Assembly: GCA_020435965.1 (NCBI GenBank) | Contig: JAGQYS010000012.1 | Span: 1-51,122, forward strand | From: Flavobacteriaceae bacterium | Lineage (GTDB): Bacteria; Bacteroidota; Bacteroidia; Flavobacteriales; Flavobacteriaceae | Reading direction: 5' to 3' | DNA: 51,122 bases | In this document: one piece after another, positions 1 through 7,554 of the stretch | Layout: every line of letters starts with the position of its first letter | Position numbering within the stretch: the first letter of the stretch is position 1 | The notes under the pieces: model-generated | The model's input: the letters and a program-made list of their open reading frames with translations, nothing else | Told to the model about the DNA's origin: nothing | Databases searched by the model: none | Program-made: the position numbers and the translations under genes

Positions 1-11
1 AATTTAAAGTT

Positions 12-86
12 CGGGGTGTAGCGCAGTCCGGTTAGCGTACCTGCTTTGGGAGCAGTGGGTCGCAGGTTCGAATCCTGCCACCCCGA
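12..86 (+). tRNA. tRNA-Pro, anticodon TGG
   Basis: A full cloverleaf folds here. The acceptor arm is CGGGGTG (12-18) with CACCCCG (79-85), followed by discriminator A. The anticodon loop TTTGGGA gives TGG, and the T-loop reads GGTTCGAATCC. The outermost anticodon-stem pair is a C/T mismatch and the other four pair. No CCA is encoded, as is common in this phylum. It lies 15 bases before a second tRNA and is probably co-transcribed with it. Confidence 0.96.
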
Positions 87-101
87 CTTTTATAATTTAT
101 T

Positions 102-175
<74 letters not shown>

Positions 176-176
176 C

Positions 177-210
177 AAAAAGCCTAACTCAAAAGAGTTA
201 GGCTTTTTTG
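177..210. terminator. Bidirectional rho-independent terminator
   Basis: AGCCTAACTC (181-190), loop AAAA and GAGTTAGGCT (195-204) form a perfect 10-bp stem. It is followed by a T run on the plus strand and preceded by an A run that serves as the T run on the minus strand. It can end the tRNA transcript and also the minus-strand kinase transcript that stops at 233. Confidence 0.9.
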
Positions 211-232
211 TTTTAAGCAGTGGCAGGCTTAG

Positions 233-1576
233 TTAGAATATCAGGCTCATCACTGTGCCTTTGTTTTCTTCGCTTTGTACTTGTAAACGACCATTGTGCA
301 GCATCATGATCTGTTTTGAAAGACTTAAACCTATACCACTTCCTGTCTTTTTGGTACTGAAAAAAGGCACAAAAATGGTCTCTAAAATTTCAGAAGGGAT
401 ACCTTTACCATTATCAACAACTTTTATTTGAACACCACCTTCCCTAAATTTTTCTGCTGTAATTAATATTTTAGAATTTGGCAAGTCATCACAAGCATCT
501 CTGGCGTTTATAATTAAGTTAATGAGAACTTGTTCAATTAGATGGATATCAATGTTAAGTTCTAATTTCGGATTTGTGACATTAAATTCTAATTGAACGT
601 CTTTTTTGCTTAAAGAAGGATCAAGGAGATTTCTAATATTATCAAATAATTCGGTGACTAGTATTTTTGATTTATTGACTTGACTTACTTTATTTAAGGT
701 ACGATAAGTTTTTGCAAATTTCATTAATCCTTCGCTTCGTTTTTTTATGCTTGTTATACCTGCATTGATGTCATCTAGCTCTAAATCATGAGTTTCCGGA
801 TTATTTATTTTGTATTCAATTTCTGCTTGAAGCGTTTCAGATAATGATGAAATTGGAGCTATACTGTTCATGATTTCATGAGTCATTACACTCAGTAATT
901 TTTTCCATGCTTCAGATTCATTTTTATTTAATGTATCTTCAATATTTTGCATCACAATGAGTTTAAAAGCATTGTCGCCAACTTGGAAAATAGTATCAGA
1001 TAGTAATACTTTAATACTTTCATCTCGCATTTCCAGATTTGTGGACTTTGTCTTGCGATGGTAGGTTTCAAAAACTTTTTCAAATAGCTCTTTTCTTCGT
1101 TTTTCAACAAACCTAACATTTTTAAAAGATGGTAAATCTAGGATATTTAAAATAGACTCATTTAGCCAAAGCACATCTCCAGTTTCTAAATTATATGCTA
1201 TAATTCCAACATCAACCATTTCTAATATTTTTTGCAAATAGAGAAATTGTGCTTGACGCTCACTATTAATGTCTTTAATTGTTTTGTTTACTAAGTTGAA
1301 GCCTTTGCGCAAGCTTCTGATATCTCTTGGGCCATGCTTTTCACTGAACCAACGAGAAAAATCTCTATATTTTACAGATTCAAAAAAATCGTCAATTTCA
1401 ACAAATCGTTTTGTGACAAATTTATACAGATTAAAAAAGGTAATTATGGTAATAAGCCCTCCTCCTAAAATTGCATAGTTAATTTTGTAATTAATGCCGT
1501 AGGCGATTAGCGTTACAGAGGCTAGTAAAATAATTATCCTAAAGAGTAAGAAGAAAAAAAAGGATTTATATATCAT
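233..1576 (-). CDS. Membrane-bound sensor histidine kinase (NtrB-like)
   Basis: This is the sensor partner of the adjacent sigma54-dependent regulator. Two membrane helices lie near residues 8-26 and 31-50 with only a few residues between them, so there is no periplasmic sensor domain. A HAMP/PAS-like linker with a PAS-like segment (about 115-210) comes next. The H-box is MTHEIMNSIAPI with phospho-accepting His233. The ATPase domain shows the N-box (NLIINARDA), the G1 box (VVDNGKGIP), the F-box (FVPFFSTKK) and the G2 box (GSGIGLSLSK). The gene overlaps the regulator gene by 11 bases, so translation is probably coupled. The stimulus is unknown; the tiny extracytoplasmic loop suggests intramembrane or cytoplasmic sensing. 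The pair is divergent from the exporter operon, its likely target. Confidence 0.93.
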   Translation of the reverse strand: MIYKSFFFFLLFRIIILLASVTLIAYGINYKINYAILGGGLITIITFFNLYKFVTKRFVEIDDFFESVKYRDFSRWFSEKHGPRDIRSLRKGFNLVNKTIKDINSERQAQFLYLQKILEMVDVGIIAYNLETGDVLWLNESILNILDLPSFKNVRFVEKRRKELFEKVFETYHRKTKSTNLEMRDESIKVLLSDTIFQVGDNAFKLIVMQNIEDTLNKNESEAWKKLLSVMTHEIMNSIAPISSLSETLQAEIEYKINNPETHDLELDDINAGITSIKKRSEGLMKFAKTYRTLNKVSQVNKSKILVTELFDNIRNLLDPSLSKKDVQLEFNVTNPKLELNIDIHLIEQVLINLIINARDACDDLPNSKILITAEKFREGGVQIKVVDNGKGIPSEILETIFVPFFSTKKTGSGIGLSLSKQIMMLHNGRLQVQSEENKGTVMSLIF

Positions 1577-2912
1577 ATTTATTAAGTCTGCGATATAACG
1601 CTGTACGAGTAATACCTAATTCTTTAGCCGATTTTGAAATATTACCATTATTTTTTTCTATAACATCTAATATTGCATTTTTTTCTAAAGTTTCGAGATT
1701 CATAGATGTATTGGTTGAAGTTGAAGTCGGCCTTTCAATAGCAGAAAACACCAAATCATCAGCATCTAATATATGTCCTTCTGCCATAATAACAGATCTC
1801 TCAAGCACATATTGAAGTTCTCTTACATTTCCTGGGAATGGATGACTTTTGAGTTTTGTAATAAATTCTGGAGTTAGTTTAAAAGATTCTTTAAAATACT
1901 TCTCAGCGTATAAATCAACAAAATAGTGACTCAATAATGTAATATCTGTTCCTCTATCTCTTAAAGGAGGCATGATTATGTCAACTGTATTGATTCTGTA
2001 TATTAGATCTTTTCTAAATTTGTGCTCATTAGCAAGATCAGCTAGGCTAAGATTGGTTGCACAAATTAACCTAATGTTTAAATCTATTGCAGCATTAGAG
2101 CCAAGTGGAATTACTTGCCTGTTTTGCAGTACACTTAATAATCTAACTTGTTGACCTAATGTAATATTTCCAATTTCGTCTAAAAATAAAGTGCCTCCAT
2201 TTGCTGCTTCAAACCTTCCAATTCGGTCTTCATTTGCGCCAGTAAATGCACCTTTTTTGTAACCAAACAACTCACTTTCAAATAAAGAAGTTGTTAGTGA
2301 GCCAACATCTACTTTAATAAAAGGTTTATTTTTTCTGTTGGAATTTTCGTGAATGGCTTGAGCAATTAAATCTTTTCCTGTACCATTTTCTCCTAAAATT
2401 AAAATATTGGCATCTGTAGGAGCTACTTTATTTATTTTTAAAAAAACATCGCGCATTACATCGCTTAAGCCTATAATTCTTAATCCTTTTTTGGTTTCCA
2501 AATTATGAGACTTTGATGTTTTTTTCTTGGAAATAACAGATTTTATTGCCTCAACCATTTTATCATTTTTCCATGGCTTCACTAAAAAATCTGAAGCTCC
2601 TTCTTTTAAAGACCTTATTGCAAGGTCAATATCACCATAAGCAGTAATTAAAATTATATCTATTTTAGAATTGATTTCTTTAATTTTATTTAACCAAAAT
2701 ATACCTTCATTTCCGGTATTTACAAGTCCGTTAAAGTTCATATCCAAAATAACTAAGTCAAAGCTATGCTTTCTTAAAAGTTCATTTATGGCATTCGGGT
2801 TTTTATTAACAGTAACAGAGTTTACAGAAGATTTTAGTAAAAGGCGTAACGCAGTTAGTACATCTTCGTCATCATCAATTATCAATATGTTGGCATCTTT
2901 TAAAAGCATCAT
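1566..2912 (-). CDS. Sigma54-dependent NtrC-family response regulator
   Basis: The domains run receiver, AAA+, Fis-type helix-turn-helix. The receiver (about 8-120) has acidic residues 13-15, phospho-acceptor Asp57, Thr90 and Lys112. The AAA+ domain has Walker A GENGTGKD, the sigma54-contacting GAFTGA loop and Walker B GTLFLDEI. The C-terminal helix-turn-helix reads NISKSAKELGITRTALYRR. An intact GAFTGA makes it a true sigma54 activator rather than a sigma70-type derivative. It is the first gene of the minus-strand pair and precedes its kinase. The 205-base gap to the divergent exporter operon carries two matching 19-bp sites and a -24/-12-like element, so the exporter is the probable target; that link is inferred. 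Confidence 0.95.
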   Translation of the reverse strand: MMLLKDANILIIDDDEDVLTALRLLLKSSVNSVTVNKNPNAINELLRKHSFDLVILDMNFNGLVNTGNEGIFWLNKIKEINSKIDIILITAYGDIDLAIRSLKEGASDFLVKPWKNDKMVEAIKSVISKKKTSKSHNLETKKGLRIIGLSDVMRDVFLKINKVAPTDANILILGENGTGKDLIAQAIHENSNRKNKPFIKVDVGSLTTSLFESELFGYKKGAFTGANEDRIGRFEAANGGTLFLDEIGNITLGQQVRLLSVLQNRQVIPLGSNAAIDLNIRLICATNLSLADLANEHKFRKDLIYRINTVDIIMPPLRDRGTDITLLSHYFVDLYAEKYFKESFKLTPEFITKLKSHPFPGNVRELQYVLERSVIMAEGHILDADDLVFSAIERPTSTSTNTSMNLETLEKNAILDVIEKNNGNISKSAKELGITRTALYRRLNKYDI

Positions 2913-2978
2913 TCAAATTTAATGATTTCATGGTCTTTTTAAATAGTTATCCTGAAGTAATTTTTAAAAGGTATAAAA

Positions 2979-2997
2979 CTGTATTATTTCCGAACAG
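2979..2997 (+). promoter_or_regulatory. Candidate activator site 1 (enhancer)
   Basis: The 19-mer reads C-TGTAT-N5-CCGAACA-G, with TGT/ACA ends forming an interrupted dyad. A second copy with the same layout starts exactly 22 bp downstream, about two helical turns. The centre is about 110 bp before the start point predicted from the downstream -24/-12 element. This fits paired enhancers of NtrC-type regulators. Binding by the divergent regulator is inferred. Confidence 0.5.
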
Positions 2998-3000
2998 ATA

Positions 3001-3019
3001 GTGTATCAAAACCGAACAC
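3001..3019 (+). promoter_or_regulatory. Candidate activator site 2 (enhancer)
   Basis: The 19-mer reads G-TGTAT-N5-CCGAACA-C. It shares TGTAT and CCGAACA at identical spacing with site 1, 22 bp upstream, and its flanking bases are again complementary. It also overlaps a perfect inverted repeat, TATCAAAA (3004-3011) and TTTTGATA (3020-3027), with an 8-base spacer. I cannot tell which of the two symmetries the protein reads. Confidence 0.5.
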
Positions 3020-3070
3020 TTTTGATATATAAAAAACATTTAAACCACTGTAAAACAAAGTTTTATAATA

Positions 3071-3087
3071 TTGGCATAAAAGTTACT
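3071..3087 (+). promoter_or_regulatory. Candidate sigma54 (-24/-12) promoter of the exporter operon
   Basis: TTGGCATAAAAGTTACT matches the -24 element (TGGCAT, GG at 3073-3074). At the exact N10 spacing the -12 dinucleotide is AC (3085-3086) instead of GC, so the -12 half is imperfect (TTACT versus TTGCA). The predicted start point is near 3098, 20 bases before the ATG at 3118. Support comes from the neighbouring sigma54-activator gene and the paired upstream sites. Confidence 0.5.
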
Positions 3088-3117
3088 TATAAGTTTATAT
3101 TATAAAATTAAGCATAT

Positions 3118-4371
3118 ATGGATGTTCCAATTGAAAAAAAGAAATTTACAAAATCAAAATTATTAATGATAGGTGCTGGAGTAGCTATTGTTGCATTGAT
3201 AGTATTTGTAATTATAAACTCTTCAGGTAATTCTAAACTTAATGTAGAGAAAGAGCGTTTAAGTATTAATGAAGCACGTTCTGGAATTTTTCAAGAAAAC
3301 ATTCCGGTAAATGGAGTAGTGATGCCTATTTCAACAATATATCTTGATGCTATTGAAGGCGGAAGAGTAGAAGAAAAATATGTTGAAGATGGCGCTATCA
3401 TGAAAAAAGGCGAACCAATACTAAGACTATCTAATACTGATCTTGAGTTAAGTCTTGTGAATCAAGAAACTTCAGTTTACAATTTATTAACCCAGATGCA
3501 AATTTCAAAAAATGCAGCAACACAGAACACTATTAATAGGCTTAACCAATATACTGATGTAGAAAGCAGTTTAATTGAAGCCAAGCGTGTTTATGACCTA
3601 AACAAAAAGCTCTATGAAAAGAATGCAATTGCACGTCAAGAACTAATCAAATCAGAAAACGAATATAACTATCAAAAAGAGAGAATGCAACTAGCCAACC
3701 AGATTTTGCAACAAGACTCTGTTGCTACTAAACAGGAACAGAGTCAAGTGCAAAATTCGTATCAACGAACTCAAAATGCGTTAGAATTAATGCGTAGAAA
3801 AGTTGCAGATTTAGTTGTAAAAGCACCAGTTGATGGCCAATTAACCTCATTAGATGCCGAAATTGGTCAATCAAAAAATAAAGGCGAACGTCTTGGGCAG
3901 ATTGATGTATTGAGCGGTTTTAAAGTTCGTGTGGATATTGATGAACATTATATAAGCAGAATTTATACAGGACAGCAAGGCTCGTTTACTTTTAATAACA
4001 ATCAATATTTTTTAGTGATTAAAAAAGTATACACTCAGGTAACCAATGGTCGTTTTCAGGTAGACATGGAGTTTGAAAATGAAGTCCCTGAAGGTATCAG
4101 GCGTGGTCAAACATTACAAATACGAGTAGCACTTAGTCAAGAAAAGCAAGCGCTTTTAATTCCTAAAGGTGGTTTCTTTCAGCAAACTGGAGGCAATTGG
4201 ATTTTTAAGGTAAGTGAGAATGGTGACTCTGCATATAAAGTAGACATTTCCTTAGGCAGTCAAAATACGGAATACTATGAGGTATTAAGTGGCTTACAGC
4301 CTGGTGACAAAGTAATCACTTCAAGTTACGATAATTATGGCAATGTTGAAGAGCTTGTATTAAAAGACTAA
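3118..4371 (+). CDS. Periplasmic adaptor (membrane fusion protein, HlyD/MacA-like)
   Basis: First gene of the exporter operon. Adaptors of this type sit in the inner membrane and bridge an ABC permease to an outer membrane channel. A short cytoplasmic lysine-rich start precedes one membrane helix (about 14-34). Two lipoyl half-motifs (around YVEDGAIMKKGEPILRLS and VKAPVDGQLTSLDAEIGQS) flank a long Gln/Asn-rich helical hairpin (about 110-220). A beta-barrel region and a membrane-proximal domain follow. At 417 residues it is normal for the family. It sits 44 bases before the first ATPase and behind the candidate sigma54 promoter. The substrate cannot be told from sequence. Confidence 0.9.
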   Translation: MDVPIEKKKFTKSKLLMIGAGVAIVALIVFVIINSSGNSKLNVEKERLSINEARSGIFQENIPVNGVVMPISTIYLDAIEGGRVEEKYVEDGAIMKKGEPILRLSNTDLELSLVNQETSVYNLLTQMQISKNAATQNTINRLNQYTDVESSLIEAKRVYDLNKKLYEKNAIARQELIKSENEYNYQKERMQLANQILQQDSVATKQEQSQVQNSYQRTQNALELMRRKVADLVVKAPVDGQLTSLDAEIGQSKNKGERLGQIDVLSGFKVRVDIDEHYISRIYTGQQGSFTFNNNQYFLVIKKVYTQVTNGRFQVDMEFENEVPEGIRRGQTLQIRVALSQEKQALLIPKGGFFQQTGGNWIFKVSENGDSAYKVDISLGSQNTEYYEVLSGLQPGDKVITSSYDNYGNVEELVLKD

Positions 4372-4414
4372 AATTTGAAATAGTATAAAAACATAAAATC
4401 AATAAGAATTAACG

Positions 4415-5101
4415 ATGAAAACAATGATAGAAATTAAAGATTTAGAAAAATTTTACAGCACTGATGAAGTGCGTACCATAGCCTTAAACAAACTTTCCTT
4501 CAATGTCAATGAAGGTGAGTTTGTTGCCATAATGGGACCATCAGGTTGTGGAAAATCTACGTTACTTAATATCCTTGGATTACTGGATGATCCAGATGGT
4601 GGAAGTTTTGTTTTTAACGACATTGAAGTATCAGGTTTTAACGAAAGAAAACGAGCCAACCTTAGAAAGCATAATATTGGTTTTGTGTTCCAAAGCTTTA
4701 ACCTAATAGACGAACTTACTGTTTATGAAAATGTTGAGCTACCATTAATTTACACAGGAGTTAAACCAGACGAACGCAAAAAACGCGTAGAAGAAGTCCT
4801 TGAGAAAATGCAGATTATGCATCGTCGCAAACACTTTCCACAACAATTATCTGGAGGCCAACAACAACGTGTGGCAGTAGCAAGAGCAGTGGTTAACAAT
4901 CCTAAATTAATACTGGCAGATGAGCCAACAGGAAATCTGGACAGTAGTAATGGTAACGAAGTTATGGATTTGCTTACTGAACTTAATGAAGCTGGAACTA
5001 CTATCATAATGGTAACTCACAGTGAGCATGACGCAAAGTACAGCCATAGAATCATTAGAATGTTAGATGGCCAAAAAGTTACAGAAAATGTACTAGTTTA
5101 A
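4415..5101 (+). CDS. ABC transporter ATPase, MacB/LolD-like (ATPase 1)
   Basis: A stand-alone nucleotide-binding subunit of the FtsX-permease (MacB/LolD) class. Walker A is GPSGCGKST (41-49), the Q-loop is FVFQSF, the signature is LSGGQQQRVAVARA, Walker B is LILADEP, the D-loop is GNLDS with Asp176, and the H-loop is VTHSEHD. All catalytic motifs are intact. At 228 residues it is a bare ATPase with no fused membrane domain, so it must pair with the permeases encoded downstream. It is the better-conserved of the operon's two ATPases; the other (14960-15634) has altered residues after the signature and in the D-loop. Confidence 0.95.
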   Translation: MKTMIEIKDLEKFYSTDEVRTIALNKLSFNVNEGEFVAIMGPSGCGKSTLLNILGLLDDPDGGSFVFNDIEVSGFNERKRANLRKHNIGFVFQSFNLIDELTVYENVELPLIYTGVKPDERKKRVEEVLEKMQIMHRRKHFPQQLSGGQQQRVAVARAVVNNPKLILADEPTGNLDSSNGNEVMDLLTELNEAGTTIIMVTHSEHDAKYSHRIIRMLDGQKVTENVLV

Positions 5102-5106
5102 TCATT

Positions 5107-5124
5107 AATCAATCAATCAAAAAA
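5107..5124 (+). repeat. Intercistronic leader repeat, copy 1
   Basis: AATCAATCAATCAAAAAA lies directly before the first permease gene. The same 18 bases recur at 10020-10037 before the third permease. It contains three tandem ATCA units. It may be a leftover of gene duplication or an A-rich translation start region. Confidence 0.7.
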
Positions 5125-5133
5125 CGAACAATC

Positions 5134-7533
5134 ATGTTTAGGAATTATTTTAAAATAGCGTGGAGAAACCTTTTAAAAAACAAGGTGTACTCGTTCATTA
5201 ATATTTTTGGCCTTGCCATTGGTATGGCTGTAACCATAATGATTTCACTTTGGATTATTGACGAGTTAAGTTTTAATAAATTTTTTAAAAATTATGATCA
5301 AATCGCGCAAGTTTACCAAAGCCAAACGTTTAATGGTGAAATAGGAACAGGACAAGCACAACCAAGACCTCTGGAATTTTTGCTTCGTCAAGAATATGGA
5401 GATAATTTCAAACATCTTTCAATGTCTTCATGGAACAATTCAATGTACCTGCAATATGGAGACAATACGCTTTCTAAACGTGGTAATTTCATGCAAGAAG
5501 AAGCTATAGATATTTTCACACCTAAAATAATTAAAGGCGAAGCTAATGGCTTAAAGGAAAAGAATAGTATTATGCTTTCAGAATCCACTGCTAAAGCCAT
5601 ATTTGGTAATGAAGAACCTATTGGAAAAGTAATCAAAGTTAATAATCAATATGACATGGTGGTTACAAGCGTTTATGAGGATTTGCCTACAAATACAGAT
5701 TTAGATTTGTTAGAATTTATCATGCCTTGGAAACATTACATTACTACACAATCATGGATAGAAAATGCAGCTGACTCTTGGGGAAACAATTCGTTTCAAA
5801 TGTTTGTGCAAATTGCTGATAATACTACAATGGTTGATGTTACCAATAAAATTCTGGATTCAAAGAAAAAAGCCAATCCCAATGTAGCAGAATTTAATCC
5901 TCAGATATTCTTGTTACCAATGAAAGATTGGCATTTGCACTCCAATTTTGAAAATGGAGTGCAGGTTGGTGGACGTATAGAAAATGTATGGTTATTTGCT
6001 ATTATAGGTGCCTTCGTATTGTTTTTAGCTTGTATTAATTTTATGAACCTAAGTACTGCAAGGTCAGAGAAAAGAGCCATGGAAGTTGGCATTAGAAAAG
6101 CCATTGGCTCAAACAGAAAACAACTAATCAACCAATTTTTAAGTGAATCTTTGCTTGTTGTACTTTTTGCTTTTGTGGTTGCCATTATTATTGTTTTATT
6201 ATCACTAAATGGGTTTAACAACTTAGCAAGTAAGCAGATTGATTTTCCTTGGAGTAATATAAAGTTTTGGAGTCTATCTATAGTTTTTATCCTTTTTACA
6301 GCTTTAGTTTCCGGCAGTTATCCAGCTTTATACTTATCATCATTTAGACCAATTAAGGTATTAAAAGGCACTTTTAAAGCAGGACGATTTGCTGCTTTAC
6401 CAAGGAAAGTTCTTGTAGTGACACAGTTTACGGTTTCAATAGCATTAATTATAGGAACTTTAATTGTGATGTCTCAAATTGAATACAGTAAAAACAGACC
6501 TATAGGATACGATAAAGGTGGATTGATTCAAATTCCTGTTATGAGCCAAGAATTCAATGGCAAACAAGATTTTATGCGTAATCAATTTCTTGCCTCTGGA
6601 GGTGCTATTGAAATGTCAACTTCTAGTAGTCCAACAACAGCCATTTGGTCCAATCGTGGAGGTTACACTTGGGAAGGGAAGCCTGAAGATTTTCAAGAAG
6701 ATTTCGCTTGGACAGAAGTCTCAGCAGAATATGTAAAATCCCTTGGTATGAAAATTATTGAAGGACGTGATTTTTCTCGTGAATTTGCAACGGATTCCAA
6801 TGCAGTTTTGGTTAATAGAACAGCAGTTGAATATATGGGAATTACCAATCCAGTTGGTAAATTTATTAGAGATGAAGCTGAAGAAGATCCGGAACCTTCT
6901 TTACAAATTATTGGTGTAGTTGAAGATGTCATTACACAATCACCTTATGAACCAGTTAAGCAAGGTTTGTATGTTTTTGATAGAGATGGAAATGGAAATT
7001 ATTACAACCTTAGATTAAATCCAAACAAAAGTGTTTCTGAAAATTTGAACATCATTGAAACGACGTTCAAAACGCATTTTCCTAACCTTCCATTTAGATA
7101 TGAATTTATAGACGAACAATATGCGCAAAAATTTGCAGCAGAAGAACGTGTAGCAAGTTTAGCAAGAGTATTTACCATTTTGGCAATCCTTATAAGTTGC
7201 TTAGGATTATTTGGATTGGCATCATTTGTAGCCGAACAACGTACAAAAGAAATAGGCGTTCGTAAAGTATTAGGTGCAACAGTTAGTAATCTGTGGATGT
7301 TATTATCAAAAGACTTTGTAAAACTTGTCATCATTGCATTGCTTATTGCTACTCCTTTAGCTTTTTACATGATGTCACAGTGGATTCAAAGATTCACTTA
7401 CAGAACCGACATTTCATGGTGGATATTTGTAGCAGCAGGTATAGGAGCCCTTATTATTACTTTAATAACAGTAAGCTTCCAATCTATTAAAGCTGCATTA
7501 TCAAATCCAACCAAAAGTTTAAGAACAGAATAA
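5134..7533 (+). CDS. FtsX/MacB-type ABC permease 1
   Basis: First of four tandem paralogous permeases. Eight membrane helices are expected: one near residues 20-42, three in a first FtsX block (about 285-425, with the coupling stretch STARSEKRAMEVGIRKAIG), one at about 430-455, and three in a second FtsX block (about 675-790, with EQRTKEIGVRKVLGA). Two large periplasmic MacB-core-like domains sit between them. Each protein is therefore an internally duplicated FtsX unit of about 800 residues, twice the usual FtsX size. It begins with the shared start FKIAWRNLLKNK and ends NPTKSLRTE. Such permeases usually drive mechanotransmission across the periplasm rather than carrying substrate through the membrane; the substrate is unknown. 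Confidence 0.93.
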   Translation: MFRNYFKIAWRNLLKNKVYSFINIFGLAIGMAVTIMISLWIIDELSFNKFFKNYDQIAQVYQSQTFNGEIGTGQAQPRPLEFLLRQEYGDNFKHLSMSSWNNSMYLQYGDNTLSKRGNFMQEEAIDIFTPKIIKGEANGLKEKNSIMLSESTAKAIFGNEEPIGKVIKVNNQYDMVVTSVYEDLPTNTDLDLLEFIMPWKHYITTQSWIENAADSWGNNSFQMFVQIADNTTMVDVTNKILDSKKKANPNVAEFNPQIFLLPMKDWHLHSNFENGVQVGGRIENVWLFAIIGAFVLFLACINFMNLSTARSEKRAMEVGIRKAIGSNRKQLINQFLSESLLVVLFAFVVAIIIVLLSLNGFNNLASKQIDFPWSNIKFWSLSIVFILFTALVSGSYPALYLSSFRPIKVLKGTFKAGRFAALPRKVLVVTQFTVSIALIIGTLIVMSQIEYSKNRPIGYDKGGLIQIPVMSQEFNGKQDFMRNQFLASGGAIEMSTSSSPTTAIWSNRGGYTWEGKPEDFQEDFAWTEVSAEYVKSLGMKIIEGRDFSREFATDSNAVLVNRTAVEYMGITNPVGKFIRDEAEEDPEPSLQIIGVVEDVITQSPYEPVKQGLYVFDRDGNGNYYNLRLNPNKSVSENLNIIETTFKTHFPNLPFRYEFIDEQYAQKFAAEERVASLARVFTILAILISCLGLFGLASFVAEQRTKEIGVRKVLGATVSNLWMLLSKDFVKLVIIALLIATPLAFYMMSQWIQRFTYRTDISWWIFVAAGIGALIITLITVSFQSIKAALSNPTKSLRTE

Positions 7534-7554
7534 ATAATTTAAAAACAAATAGTC

